From JAGWJU01 sp035533295 (GTDB lineage Bacteria; Elusimicrobiota; Elusimicrobia; UBA1565; UBA9628), in the NCBI GenBank assembly GCA_035533295.1, contig DATLUA010000012.1, positions 1 to 64,000 of the forward strand: DNA of 64,000 bases, read 5' to 3'. The position numbers and the translations under genes were made by a program. Shown piece by piece: positions 22,797 through 30,895 of this stretch. The notes under the pieces were generated by a model. It searched no databases. It worked only from the letters and a program-made list of their open reading frames with translations, and had not been told where the DNA came from. Every line of letters begins with the position of its first letter. Positions within the stretch are counted from its first letter, which is position 1.

Positions 22797-23530
22797 CGAA
22801 GCCCTCGGGCGTCGCCGCCGTCGTCGTGGCCGGAGGCCGAGGCGAGCGCATGGGGGCCGCGGCCCAAGACGTGCCCAAGCCCATGCTGCCGCTTGGCGGC
22901 AAGCCGCTCTTGGAGCATCTGCTGGCCTGGCTCAAGAGATCCGGATTTTCCGAGATACACTTGTGCCTGGGCCACAAGGCCGAGACCGTCGTCAGCTATT
23001 TTGGGGACGGCAAGGACTTCGGCTTGGGCGTGCGCTACCATTTGGAGAAGGAACCGCGCGGCACGGCCGGCTGCGTCAAAGACGCGGCGGCTGTGATTCC
23101 GGGGCCGGGAGATTTGCTCGTCGTCTACGGCGACTTGTTCGTGGACATGGACTGCGCGCGGTTTCTTGATTTCCACCAGACGCGCAAGGCCGCGGCCACT
23201 TTGGCGATCGTTTCCACGGACCATCCCTACGATTCCGACTTGGTCAAAATCGAGGGCGAACGCGTGGCGGGCTTTTACCGCGCCAAGCCCGGCGAGCCCT
23301 GCGAGAACTGGGCTGCGGGCGCGCTCTGGCTGATCAAGCGCTCTCTATTGGACTTGGTCCCGGAAGCGGGACTCTCCGATTTCGGCAGGAATATTTTTCC
23401 GGCGGCTCTTTCCCGCGGCGACGTCTTGGCGGCCTACAAGACCGCCGAAACCCTCGCGGACTTGGGCACGCCGGAGCGCTGGGAGAAATTCGCCGCGCGG
23501 CCGGGCGGCGCCGGAGCGAAAACCACATGA
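22793..23530 (+). CDS. hddC: Nucleotidyltransferase, D-glycero-alpha-D-manno-heptose-1-phosphate guanylyltransferase type
   Basis: 245 residues from the ATG that overlaps the upstream stop. VVVAGGRGERMG (about 9-20) is the nucleotide-binding signature and PKPMLPLGGKPLLEHLL the sugar-phosphate activation motif; VYGDLFVDMD holds the metal-binding Asp. The family converts many sugar-1-phosphates. The heptose assignment rests mainly on its operon with hddA and gmhA, in which case it would make GDP-D-glycero-alpha-D-manno-heptose. Confidence 0.8.
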   Translation: MTKPSGVAAVVVAGGRGERMGAAAQDVPKPMLPLGGKPLLEHLLAWLKRSGFSEIHLCLGHKAETVVSYFGDGKDFGLGVRYHLEKEPRGTAGCVKDAAAVIPGPGDLLVVYGDLFVDMDCARFLDFHQTRKAAATLAIVSTDHPYDSDLVKIEGERVAGFYRAKPGEPCENWAAGALWLIKRSLLDLVPEAGLSDFGRNIFPAALSRGDVLAAYKTAETLADLGTPERWEKFAARPGGAGAKTT

Positions 23531-24498
23531 TCATTTCCCGAACGCCTTTCCGCGTGAGCCTGGCCGGCGGCGGCACCGATTTGCCCGCGTTCTACAAGCG
23601 CCAAGCCGGCGCGGTCTTGTCCACCGCCATCGACAAGTACATGTACGTCACGGTCAATAAGTACTTCGAGGACAAGATCATCCTCAAGTACTCGCGCACG
23701 GAATTGGTCCCGCGCCTGGAGAACGTGCGCCATCCGCTTTTGCGCGAGTGCCTGCGCCTGGTCGGCCCGCGGCGCGGCGTCGAGGTCACCTCCATGGCCG
23801 ACGTGGTGGGCGGCACGGGCTTGGGCTCGTCATCGAGCTTCACCGTGGGCGTGCTCCACGCCCTGCACGCCTTCAAGGGGGACTTCTGCCCGGCTTCGGA
23901 GCTCGCGCGCGAGGCCTGCACGGTGGAAATCGAACGCGTGAAGGAGCCCATCGGCAAGCAGGACCAGTACATCGCGGCTTTCGGCGGCTTTCAATTTATC
24001 GAGTTCATGCCCGACGGAAGCGTCAAGGTCGATCCGCTGATTTGCCCGGCCGGCACGCTGGAGAACCTGCGCGCGCACCTGCTGCTGGTCTACAGCGGCA
24101 TCAAGCGCAGCGCCGGGCGCATCTTAAAGCGGGTCGGCGCGGGCATGGACGCGAAAGAGACGGGGCTCTCGCGCATCGGAGAGCTGGCCCGGCGGGCGCG
24201 GCGGGAGCTTCAGGCCGGCCGCATCGAGGCCATCGGCGACATCCTGCGGGAAAACTGGGAGATCAAGAGGACTCTTGCCGGGGGCGTGTCCAACGGCAGA
24301 ATCGACGAGGCCTACCGCGCGGCGCTCTCTGGCGGCGCTTCGGGCGGCAAGATTTTGGGCGCGGGCGGCGGGGGCTTTCTGCTCTTGTTTTGCCCGCCGA
24401 AAAAAAGGAAGACTATCCTCTCGGCTTTGAGGGGATGGCGCGAAATCCCCTTCGCGTTCGAGCCGGAAGGATCGAAAATCATCTATGTCAGCCGCTAA
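23527..24498 (+). CDS. hddA: D-glycero-alpha-D-manno-heptose 7-phosphate kinase (GHMP kinase)
   Basis: 323 residues. RTPFRVSLAGGGTDLPAFY at the N-terminus is the GHMP motif 1 of HddA/fucokinase-like enzymes; the ATP loop is GGTGLGSSSSFTVG (about 97-110) and motif 3 is GAGGGGFLLLF. KEPIGKQDQYIAAFGG is also typical of HddA. It phosphorylates heptose 7-phosphate at C1, giving the bisphosphate that GmhB (27095, opposite strand) dephosphorylates at C7. Overlaps hddC by ATGA and gmhA by 14 bp. Confidence 0.88.
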   Translation: MIISRTPFRVSLAGGGTDLPAFYKRQAGAVLSTAIDKYMYVTVNKYFEDKIILKYSRTELVPRLENVRHPLLRECLRLVGPRRGVEVTSMADVVGGTGLGSSSSFTVGVLHALHAFKGDFCPASELAREACTVEIERVKEPIGKQDQYIAAFGGFQFIEFMPDGSVKVDPLICPAGTLENLRAHLLLVYSGIKRSAGRILKRVGAGMDAKETGLSRIGELARRARRELQAGRIEAIGDILRENWEIKRTLAGGVSNGRIDEAYRAALSGGASGGKILGAGGGGFLLLFCPPKKRKTILSALRGWREIPFAFEPEGSKIIYVSR

Positions 24499-25117
24499 GG
24501 TGAAAATCAGGGGGACGCTGCCGGGCCGCTTTCACTCCTCCGGCCCCGGAAAGCTGGGCGCCGGCGATTTCGCTCGGTGGTACCGCCGGGAACTCTTGCG
24601 CGCCTGGGACGCTCTCGACTGGGCCGGATTCGAGGCCATCGCCAAGGCCGTGACCGAAGCGGGGGACAAGGGACGCCAGGTTTTCGTCATGGGCAACGGC
24701 GGCTCCGCGGCCACGGCCTCGCACATGGCGGTGGATTTTTCCAAGACCGCGGCCAACCCCAAGAAGCCCCTTTTGCGCTGCCTGTCCTTGGCGGACAACC
24801 CGTCCTTCATCACCGCTGTCGGCAACGACCTGTCCTTCGACGAGGCTTTTTCCCGCCAGATGGAGAATCTCTTGAACCCCAAGGACGTGGTCTTGTTCAT
24901 CAGCGGCAGCGGCAACTCGAAAAATCTCCTCTCGGCCGCCCGTCTAGCGCGGCGCCGCAAGGCTTTTAGCGCGGCGTTTCTGGGATTTGACGGCGGCAGC
25001 TTGAAGGGCCTGGTGGACGCGGCCGTGGTCGTCCCCTCGGATCAATACGGCGTCATCGAGGACGTCCATTTGAGCCTGGGGCACATGCTGACGTTCTACT
25101 TGAAGCAGCGCGCGTGA
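24485..25117 (+). CDS. gmhA: Phosphoheptose isomerase (SIS domain)
   Basis: 210 residues. MGNGGSAATASHMAVDF and SGSGNSKNLLSAA are the sugar-isomerase motifs of GmhA; DVHLSLGHML near the C-terminus carries the active-site His. It converts sedoheptulose 7-phosphate to D-glycero-D-manno-heptose 7-phosphate, the first committed step of heptose synthesis. The first ~30 residues look non-homologous; a GTG at 24500 is an alternative start. GTGA overlap with the following GT2 gene. Confidence 0.87.
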   Translation: MSAAKVKIRGTLPGRFHSSGPGKLGAGDFARWYRRELLRAWDALDWAGFEAIAKAVTEAGDKGRQVFVMGNGGSAATASHMAVDFSKTAANPKKPLLRCLSLADNPSFITAVGNDLSFDEAFSRQMENLLNPKDVVLFISGSGNSKNLLSAARLARRRKAFSAAFLGFDGGSLKGLVDAAVVVPSDQYGVIEDVHLSLGHMLTFYLKQRA

Positions 25118-25869
25118 GCGGCCAAGCGCCTTCGTCCCGGGCCAAGCTTTCCCTCATCATCCCGGTCTACAACGAGCGGGCCACGGTCCGCACGTTGCTC
25201 GATCAGGTGCTCGCCCTGGATATTCCCGGCGTCGAAAAGGAAATTCTCATCGTCGAGGGCCGTTCGACCGACGGGACGCGGGACATCGTGGCGGAGTACG
25301 CCAAGCGCCCCGGCGTGCGCGTTCTCTATGAGGAAGCGCCGCGCGGCAAGGGCGCCGCGGTCGCCCTGGGCTTGAAGGAAATCACCGGAGACATCCTGCT
25401 CATCCAGGACGGCGATTTGGAGTACAGCGTCTCGGACTACCCCAAGCTTTTGGCGCCGCTTCAAGACGGCCGCGCGGACGTGGTGTTCGGCTCGCGCGTG
25501 CTTGATTCGCCGCAGCATTGGCAGTTCAGGCGCTTTGGCGGCTTGGAGCGGCTCTACGGACTCATCATCAACCTGGGCGGCGTGTTTTTTACGGGCCTCT
25601 TTAATCTCCTCTACGGCACCAGGCTCAGCGACGGCGCGACCATGTTCAAGCTCTTCAAGACCGAGCATCTGCGCGGCCTCGCCCTTAAGAGCCGCGGCTT
25701 CGACTACGATTGGGAAATGTCGGCCAAGCTCGCGAAGAAGGGATGCCGTTTCGCGGAGGTTCCGGTCCTTTATAAGGCGCGCAGCCGCGCCGAGGGAAAG
25801 AAAATCCGTTTCTGGCGCGACGGTTGGCGGGTGTTCGCGGCCATTGTCCGCTACCGCTTCGTGAATTAG
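25114..25869 (+). CDS. GT2 glycosyltransferase, polyprenyl-phosphate sugar synthase type
   Basis: 251 residues from a GTG coupled to the gmhA stop. LSLIIPVYNERATVRTLL, VEGRSTDGT, IQDGDLEYS (DxD) and the C-terminal YKARSRAEGKKIRFWRDG are GT2 features close to dolichyl-phosphate beta-glucosyltransferases. Probably uses a nucleotide sugar and a polyprenyl phosphate. It ends the plus-strand operon and overlaps the convergent gene at 25866 by 4 bp. Confidence 0.87.
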   Translation: MSGQAPSSRAKLSLIIPVYNERATVRTLLDQVLALDIPGVEKEILIVEGRSTDGTRDIVAEYAKRPGVRVLYEEAPRGKGAAVALGLKEITGDILLIQDGDLEYSVSDYPKLLAPLQDGRADVVFGSRVLDSPQHWQFRRFGGLERLYGLIINLGGVFFTGLFNLLYGTRLSDGATMFKLFKTEHLRGLALKSRGFDYDWEMSAKLAKKGCRFAEVPVLYKARSRAEGKKIRFWRDGWRVFAAIVRYRFVN

Positions 25870-27098
25870 GTCCTTTTTCTCTTTTCGAGCAGCCAATTGG
25901 CCAGGGCGCAGAACCCGAGAATCATCTCCGGCATGACGGGCAGGCGGTAGCGCATCTGGCTCACGCTGACCATATGGATGCCCATGGTCGCGAGGACAAA
26001 GACAAGGAGCGCGGAAATCTCCGCGCGCTTTCTCAAGAGCAGGAAAAGTCCCCACAAGCCTCCCAGGATGAGCCACGGCTCGGTTAAAAGGCTGACGGCG
26101 ATGAGCGCTGCGTGCCCCAGACCCATGTTGGGCTCGCTCGTGGCCGTGTCGATGTAGCGTTTGCCGGGGCGCGGATAGAAGCGCCAGAAGCTCACGAACT
26201 TGTAGCCCCATTGTCCGAGGGTTTGAGCGGGATGGCCGGCCATGAAGCCCAGCGCCTGGCGGAAATAGACGCGGTCCTGCTCGGGTTCGGGAAGCGACTG
26301 CGCTTGCTGGTAAAACGGCATTTTCTTTAAGGCCGCGACGGCCACGCCGGTGTCGATTTCGTTCAGGTTTAGCAGCATCGTGCCTTCCAGCAGGGTGATG
26401 CCGCCGTGATCGTCCAGCTTAAAGGTCCCGGCTTCGAGCTTGTTGCGCGCGCACCAGACGGCAATGGGAAAAATCCAGCACAGAACGCCTGCGGCCCACG
26501 CCTTGCGCGACAACCGCCCGCTGCGGATGAAAAAGAGCGCCAAAACAAAAAGGCAGGGGATGATGAACTCCGCCTCGGGGCGGGCTAGGGCCGAGAGGCC
26601 GAGCAGGAACGTTCCGGCCGCCCAGAGCGCCGGGGAAAAGCGCCCGGGCTTCAAGTTCCGGATGAAAAGCCAGAGGCCCGCGGTCGCGATGAGCGTATAG
26701 ATGGTTTCGGAGAGCAGCAGGCCGCTGTAGTAGACGAAGAAGGGGTAGACGCAGGAGACGGCCAGCGCGAACAAGCCCGCCCGGCGCGAGCCGGAGAGCT
26801 CCTCCGCCATCCGCCCGACGACCAGGACCAGGAGCGCGCCCAGCGCGGCGTCGCCCAGGCGCGGGTAAAGCAGGCTGGGGCCCAGCAGGCGGAAAAAGCC
26901 GGCGAAGAAGGCGGGCGCCAAGGGAGCCAGCGCGTGCGGCCCGAACGTGCCGCTTTGAGCCAGCCGGCGCGCGTCCGCCGCGAAGCCGCCCTCGTCGATT
27001 TGGTAGAACCTCGCCGGATCGAGCTTGAAGACGAAGGCCGCGCGGATTAAAAACGCCGCCAGAACCCAGAGCCACTCCGCGGGGCGGATTTTTTTCAT
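25866..27098 (-). CDS. GT39/ArnT-like polytopic glycosyltransferase
   Basis: 410 residues with about ten membrane helices. After the first helix comes the acidic loop FYQIDEGGFAADARRLAQSG, matching the first-loop Asp-Glu position of ArnT/PMT-type (GT-C) transferases that take sugars from polyprenyl phosphate on the outer face. LLLSETIYTL and ARPEAEFIIP follow. It is related in layout to the gene at 29642 (shared FWRFYPRPG/FWRLYPTPG segment). The ATG overlaps the gmhB stop. It ends the minus-strand operon running from 35160. Confidence 0.75.
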   Translation of the reverse strand: MKKIRPAEWLWVLAAFLIRAAFVFKLDPARFYQIDEGGFAADARRLAQSGTFGPHALAPLAPAFFAGFFRLLGPSLLYPRLGDAALGALLVLVVGRMAEELSGSRRAGLFALAVSCVYPFFVYYSGLLLSETIYTLIATAGLWLFIRNLKPGRFSPALWAAGTFLLGLSALARPEAEFIIPCLFVLALFFIRSGRLSRKAWAAGVLCWIFPIAVWCARNKLEAGTFKLDDHGGITLLEGTMLLNLNEIDTGVAVAALKKMPFYQQAQSLPEPEQDRVYFRQALGFMAGHPAQTLGQWGYKFVSFWRFYPRPGKRYIDTATSEPNMGLGHAALIAVSLLTEPWLILGGLWGLFLLLRKRAEISALLVFVLATMGIHMVSVSQMRYRLPVMPEMILGFCALANWLLEKRKRT

Positions 27099-27673
27099 GG
27101 GCGGCGCCCTTTCTTGAGCGCCTTTTCCCGCGCCAGGATGAGGCGCGCCGCGTGACTTAAGTCGCGCGCGGCTGCGTCCGGCTTGACGCGGTAGGCGCCG
27201 TCCTTGCCGCCGTAACCGGTCTTGACCAGGATGGAACGGCAGCCCGCGTTTTTGGCGGTCTTCACATCGGTGGTGGTGTCCCCGACGAAGTAGGATGACG
27301 GCAAGTCGATGCTAAAACGCTTCGCGGCTTTTTCAATCATCGCCGTGCCCGGCTTGCGGCAGCGGCAGCGAGCGCGTCGCCCGGCCTCGGGGTGGTGGGG
27401 ACAAAAATAAATAGCGTCCAGGCGCGCGCCTTTTTGGCGCAGCAGCCGGCGCAGCGCGCGGTGGATGCGCGCCAAGGTCGAGAGCGTAAAATAGCCTCGC
27501 GCCACCCCGGATTGATTGGTCACGACCACGAGCTTGAAGCCGCCGCGGCGCAGACGGACAAGCGCCGCGCCGGCGCCGGGCATGAGGCTTAAGTCCTTTT
27601 CGTCGCGCAGATAGTCGGCCTCCGTGATGACGACGCCGTCCCGGTCCAGGAACACCGCCTTGTTCTTCATCAT
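27095..27673 (-). CDS. gmhB: D-glycero-D-manno-heptose 1,7-bisphosphate 7-phosphatase (HAD-IIIA)
   Basis: 192 residues. Motif I FLDRDGVV (residues 8-15), motif II VVTNQSGVARGYF, the zinc-binding CPHHPEAG...CRCRKP insert and motif IV VGDTTTDVKTAK are all present, as in GmhB. It removes the C7 phosphate of heptose bisphosphate, between hddA and hddC in the GDP-heptose route. It lies in the opposite-strand operon from those genes, overlapping both neighbours by 4 bp. Confidence 0.92.
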   Translation of the reverse strand: MMKNKAVFLDRDGVVITEADYLRDEKDLSLMPGAGAALVRLRRGGFKLVVVTNQSGVARGYFTLSTLARIHRALRRLLRQKGARLDAIYFCPHHPEAGRRARCRCRKPGTAMIEKAAKRFSIDLPSSYFVGDTTTDVKTAKNAGCRSILVKTGYGGKDGAYRVKPDAAARDLSHAARLILAREKALKKGRRP

Positions 27674-29640
27674 AGAGGCGGGGGCCAGGCGCCGCGGTAG
27701 CGGACTTCGTAAACCGGCTGCGGCAGGGGCGGGCGCAGAAGCGAGCGGCCCAGTTCCTCATGCGCCGCCATGAACTCGTCGAGCCGCCGCGCGTTTTGGC
27801 CGAGTTTGAGGATATCAGGCCCCCAAATTTCGACGTCGACAACGCACCCGGCGGGCCCTTGGCGGACGCTTACCCGCGCCACTCCGGGCAGGGCCGCCGC
27901 GCGCGAAACCCCCGGCGTTTTCTTTAGGACGTAGCGCAGGGCCTCGACATGGGCCGTTTGCGGGATGGTTGGGACAATAGTTCGGGAAAAAGCGTCAGCG
28001 GGAGCGTTCGGCGGCGGGAGGATGGGGCCCTTCTCCGGGCTTTCGTTGGAACGCTGGGTCTCGATATCGGAAAGCAGCAAATCGGGAGTCACCACCGAGA
28101 CTGGAACGCCGTTGGCGACGGAGTTTTCTACGTGGGCGTCGTGGCCCACGGCCAGGATGTTGTTCATCAACGCGAGCGGGGTCCCGACCAAGTCGAGATC
28201 CCGGATCAAAGTCAGCTTGCCGGTGCGGGCGTCGACCAGGTAGACCATCTCGCAGACGGCGCGGACGGAGCCTTCGCCCGAGGCGGACTCGTTCTGGGAC
28301 AGGCTCAGTAGGCGCTCGGCCAGGATGCCGTAAGGCTTGTTGAGCCGGCGGCATTCGCGGCGCAGCAGCGCCATCATCTTGGCGCGGCCCAGCGGCCGGC
28401 GGGCCTTCAAGACGAGCGTGCCGGGAAAGCCCGTAATCCAATAGCCCGGAGCGCCGCGGCCGTGCCCGTTGGAATGGGCGAATCCGATGACGGGATGGCG
28501 GGAAAGCAGGAAATTTTCCAGGATGCCGTTTTTGACGAGCGTGACTTTTTGCGCCGGCATGCCCTGATCGTCGTAGGCGTAATGCCCGGCCAGCGGCACG
28601 CCCTTGAACGCGGCCAAAGTCGGGTCGTCTTCAAGGGTAAGCCCGCGCGGCAGCACCCGCGTGCCGAGTTTGCCGCGGAATATCTGCGTGCCGTAAGGGT
28701 TGCGCAGATCCTCACCGGAGAGCCGCTCCCCCAAGGCCAGGATGAGCGCGCCCGCGACCGAAGGATCGAGGAGGACAGGCGCGTCGAAAGGGGACGTCGT
28801 CCGCGCGACCTTTAATAAGGAAATGTCCGACAAGACGTCCTGCGCGTCGGAACGGATTTCGGCGGGAGAGGGAAAGTCCGCGCTTGAAACCGCCACGAGA
28901 CTGCGCCCAGCGCGGACCTCAAGGCCGTCCGGCGCCCGGGCCGACGCGTTGATGTCCAGTTCGGCGTAGCGTCCGCCGAAGTCGACCTTGCTGCCCTCCG
29001 AGTCCCTGAGCCGGGACCAGAAATCAGATTCGATGAGGCGGGACTGCGCGCTGAGCAGACCCGGGGCCTTTCTAAACGCGGCGCTGGCCTGGCGGCAGGA
29101 GTTCTCCAGCAGTATCCTGGACCACGGCAAAGCGGGCTCCGGCATGAGCCGGACGCGCGGGCGCTCGCGGGAAAAGTCGTCCGTGTCGTATTCGGCTTTT
29201 CCGCGCACGGCGCGCAGGGCTTCCTTGCGCAGGAACCCCGCGGCCGCGTTCTTATAGTCCGCGTCCAAGGCTCTCCAGAGACCGTAGCGCAAGGCGAAGC
29301 CGTCGTCGAGGCCGGCGGGAACGCCCAGGAAATTCCCGGGCGCGCTCAGGGGATAGTTGTCGAGCGCGTAGCTCCCGACGCGGACGTCGTCGACCAGGAA
29401 GCTTTGGCTTTGGGCGGCCCGGGCGTCGAGCGCGCCCATCTGGCAGTCGTCCTCTTGGCCCTCGACTTGCGTCGCCGTGATCCCGACGTAATAGGGCGCG
29501 GGATAACCGCTCTCCTTCATGCCCATGGCGCCATGAATGGCCGACTCCAGATCGGCGCCGATGGTTTTTTCCCGCGCGGCCCCGGCCCGGGCGGGGGCGA
29601 CGAGAACGAGCGCCGCGGCGAATAGAAATAATTTTTTCAT
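27670..29640 (-). CDS. Exported TldD/PmbA-family protein lacking the metal site (TldE-like)
   Basis: 656 residues, beginning with a clear signal peptide (KKLFLFAAALVLVAPARAGA). It carries the PmbA/TldD fold: TLEDDPTLAAFKGVPLAGHYAYDDQGMPAQKVTLV and SNGHGRGAPGYWITG are shared with the paralogue at 30882. Where the paralogue has HEAIGHKLEGE, this protein reads LALGERLSGE, and the C-terminal Cys is missing too (ENSVANGVPV). All three metal ligands are therefore lost, as in TldE/PmbA partners of the TldD/TldE heterodimer. An exported pair is unusual, since the E. coli proteins are cytosolic. The length is greater than typical PmbA (about 450). Confidence 0.82.
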   Translation of the reverse strand: MKKLFLFAAALVLVAPARAGAAREKTIGADLESAIHGAMGMKESGYPAPYYVGITATQVEGQEDDCQMGALDARAAQSQSFLVDDVRVGSYALDNYPLSAPGNFLGVPAGLDDGFALRYGLWRALDADYKNAAAGFLRKEALRAVRGKAEYDTDDFSRERPRVRLMPEPALPWSRILLENSCRQASAAFRKAPGLLSAQSRLIESDFWSRLRDSEGSKVDFGGRYAELDINASARAPDGLEVRAGRSLVAVSSADFPSPAEIRSDAQDVLSDISLLKVARTTSPFDAPVLLDPSVAGALILALGERLSGEDLRNPYGTQIFRGKLGTRVLPRGLTLEDDPTLAAFKGVPLAGHYAYDDQGMPAQKVTLVKNGILENFLLSRHPVIGFAHSNGHGRGAPGYWITGFPGTLVLKARRPLGRAKMMALLRRECRRLNKPYGILAERLLSLSQNESASGEGSVRAVCEMVYLVDARTGKLTLIRDLDLVGTPLALMNNILAVGHDAHVENSVANGVPVSVVTPDLLLSDIETQRSNESPEKGPILPPPNAPADAFSRTIVPTIPQTAHVEALRYVLKKTPGVSRAAALPGVARVSVRQGPAGCVVDVEIWGPDILKLGQNARRLDEFMAAHEELGRSLLRPPLPQPVYEVRYRGAWPPPL

Positions 29641-29641
29641 C

Positions 29642-30895
29642 TTAGCTTGGGGACCGCCGCCCCAGGATGTCCGCGGCGCAATATCCCGCCAAAGGCATGA
29701 AGACCAACATCACTGGCGTGTGGAACCGCATCACCGCCCAGTACAGGGCGCAGATCAGCGTGGTGACCGCGGGAATGGAGAGCAGGAACCCGACCTCGTA
29801 GTTTCTCCGCCACGCCAGGAAGGCGCCCCAGAGCCCGAGCAAAAGCAAAAGTCCGTTGGAGACCAGTCCTACGATCATGAGGGTGATCTCGCGCTGGCCG
29901 TAATGCCATCCCGGGGTGGGGTAGAGCCGCCAGAACTTGAGGGCCTTGTGGAAAAACGCGCCCCAAAACACGCCGGGCTTGTGAAGGAGGATGTTCCAGG
30001 ACGCCCGGTAGTACAGCGTCTGGGCCTGGGCTAAAGAGATTTTTTGCGATTTGATGCGGGCGATCAAGGGGGTCGCTTCGGCGGCCAGCGGCGCTTCAAG
30101 GGGCTGGTCCGGCAAATCGTAATTTTTGAGGAGCGATAGATACATCATGGATCCGCCCATGGTGGATCCGGCCACGAGCCGGCCCGTTACCTTGTAATTG
30201 CGCCAAGCCCAGGGAGCCTGGACGGCGCAGGCGCAGATGATGAAGAGGCCCAGAGTCTTGAGCCAGCGGCGCGGCTCGATGCGCAGGGCCGCGATGGGCA
30301 CGAACGCGGCTCCCAGGGGCAGCATGGCCGAGCGCGTGAGGCCCAGCAGCCCGAAAGAAAGCCCCATCAAGGCATGGTTGAAAATTTCGGAGCGGCTGCC
30401 CCGGGAGAGCCACAGCCAGATCCAGAGGCCGAGCAGCAGCGTCATGAGCGGCTCGCGGTAAAAATAGGCGCCGTAATAAATCCATTCGGGATAAAAGGCG
30501 GCCGCGGCCAGGCTGATAAGGGCGGCGAGCCGATTATCGAAGAGGCAAAGCGCGATGAGGCAGGCCAGCCAGCAACAGCCGACCCCGACGAGCGCGTTAA
30601 AAACGATGCCAGGAACGGGGGAGGGGCCCAAAAGGCCGTGGATCGCGGCCAGGACCAAAGGGTAGAACGGCTCGCGGTCCGTGTCGAGCTTTCCGAACAT
30701 CCGGTAGGTTCCGGATTTGAGCAGATTTTCGGCTAGGAGGTTGTACCCGTCCGGATCAATGGAGAGCGAGACTGCGGCGGTGGAAAGGCCGGGCAGATCG
30801 TGGGCGCGATAGACGCGGTAGGCGTAGATCAGCCGCAGCGCGAGCCCCGCGGCCAGGAGCGCCGCGGCCAGGAGCCGGAATCTATCTTTTTTCAT
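29642..30895 (-). CDS. GT39-like polytopic membrane protein
   Basis: 417 residues with about ten hydrophobic helices. The acidic first-loop region SIDPDGYNLLAENLLKSGTYRMFGKLDTDREPFYPLVLA resembles GT-C transferases (ArnT/PMT type) that use lipid-linked sugars. A late FWRLYPTPGWHYG segment matches the gene at 25866. It lies between the two TldD-family genes, overlapping the TldD stop by 14 bp and ending 1 bp before the next start, so it belongs to the same operon. Confidence 0.72.
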   Translation of the reverse strand: MKKDRFRLLAAALLAAGLALRLIYAYRVYRAHDLPGLSTAAVSLSIDPDGYNLLAENLLKSGTYRMFGKLDTDREPFYPLVLAAIHGLLGPSPVPGIVFNALVGVGCCWLACLIALCLFDNRLAALISLAAAAFYPEWIYYGAYFYREPLMTLLLGLWIWLWLSRGSRSEIFNHALMGLSFGLLGLTRSAMLPLGAAFVPIAALRIEPRRWLKTLGLFIICACAVQAPWAWRNYKVTGRLVAGSTMGGSMMYLSLLKNYDLPDQPLEAPLAAEATPLIARIKSQKISLAQAQTLYYRASWNILLHKPGVFWGAFFHKALKFWRLYPTPGWHYGQREITLMIVGLVSNGLLLLLGLWGAFLAWRRNYEVGFLLSIPAVTTLICALYWAVMRFHTPVMLVFMPLAGYCAADILGRRSPS

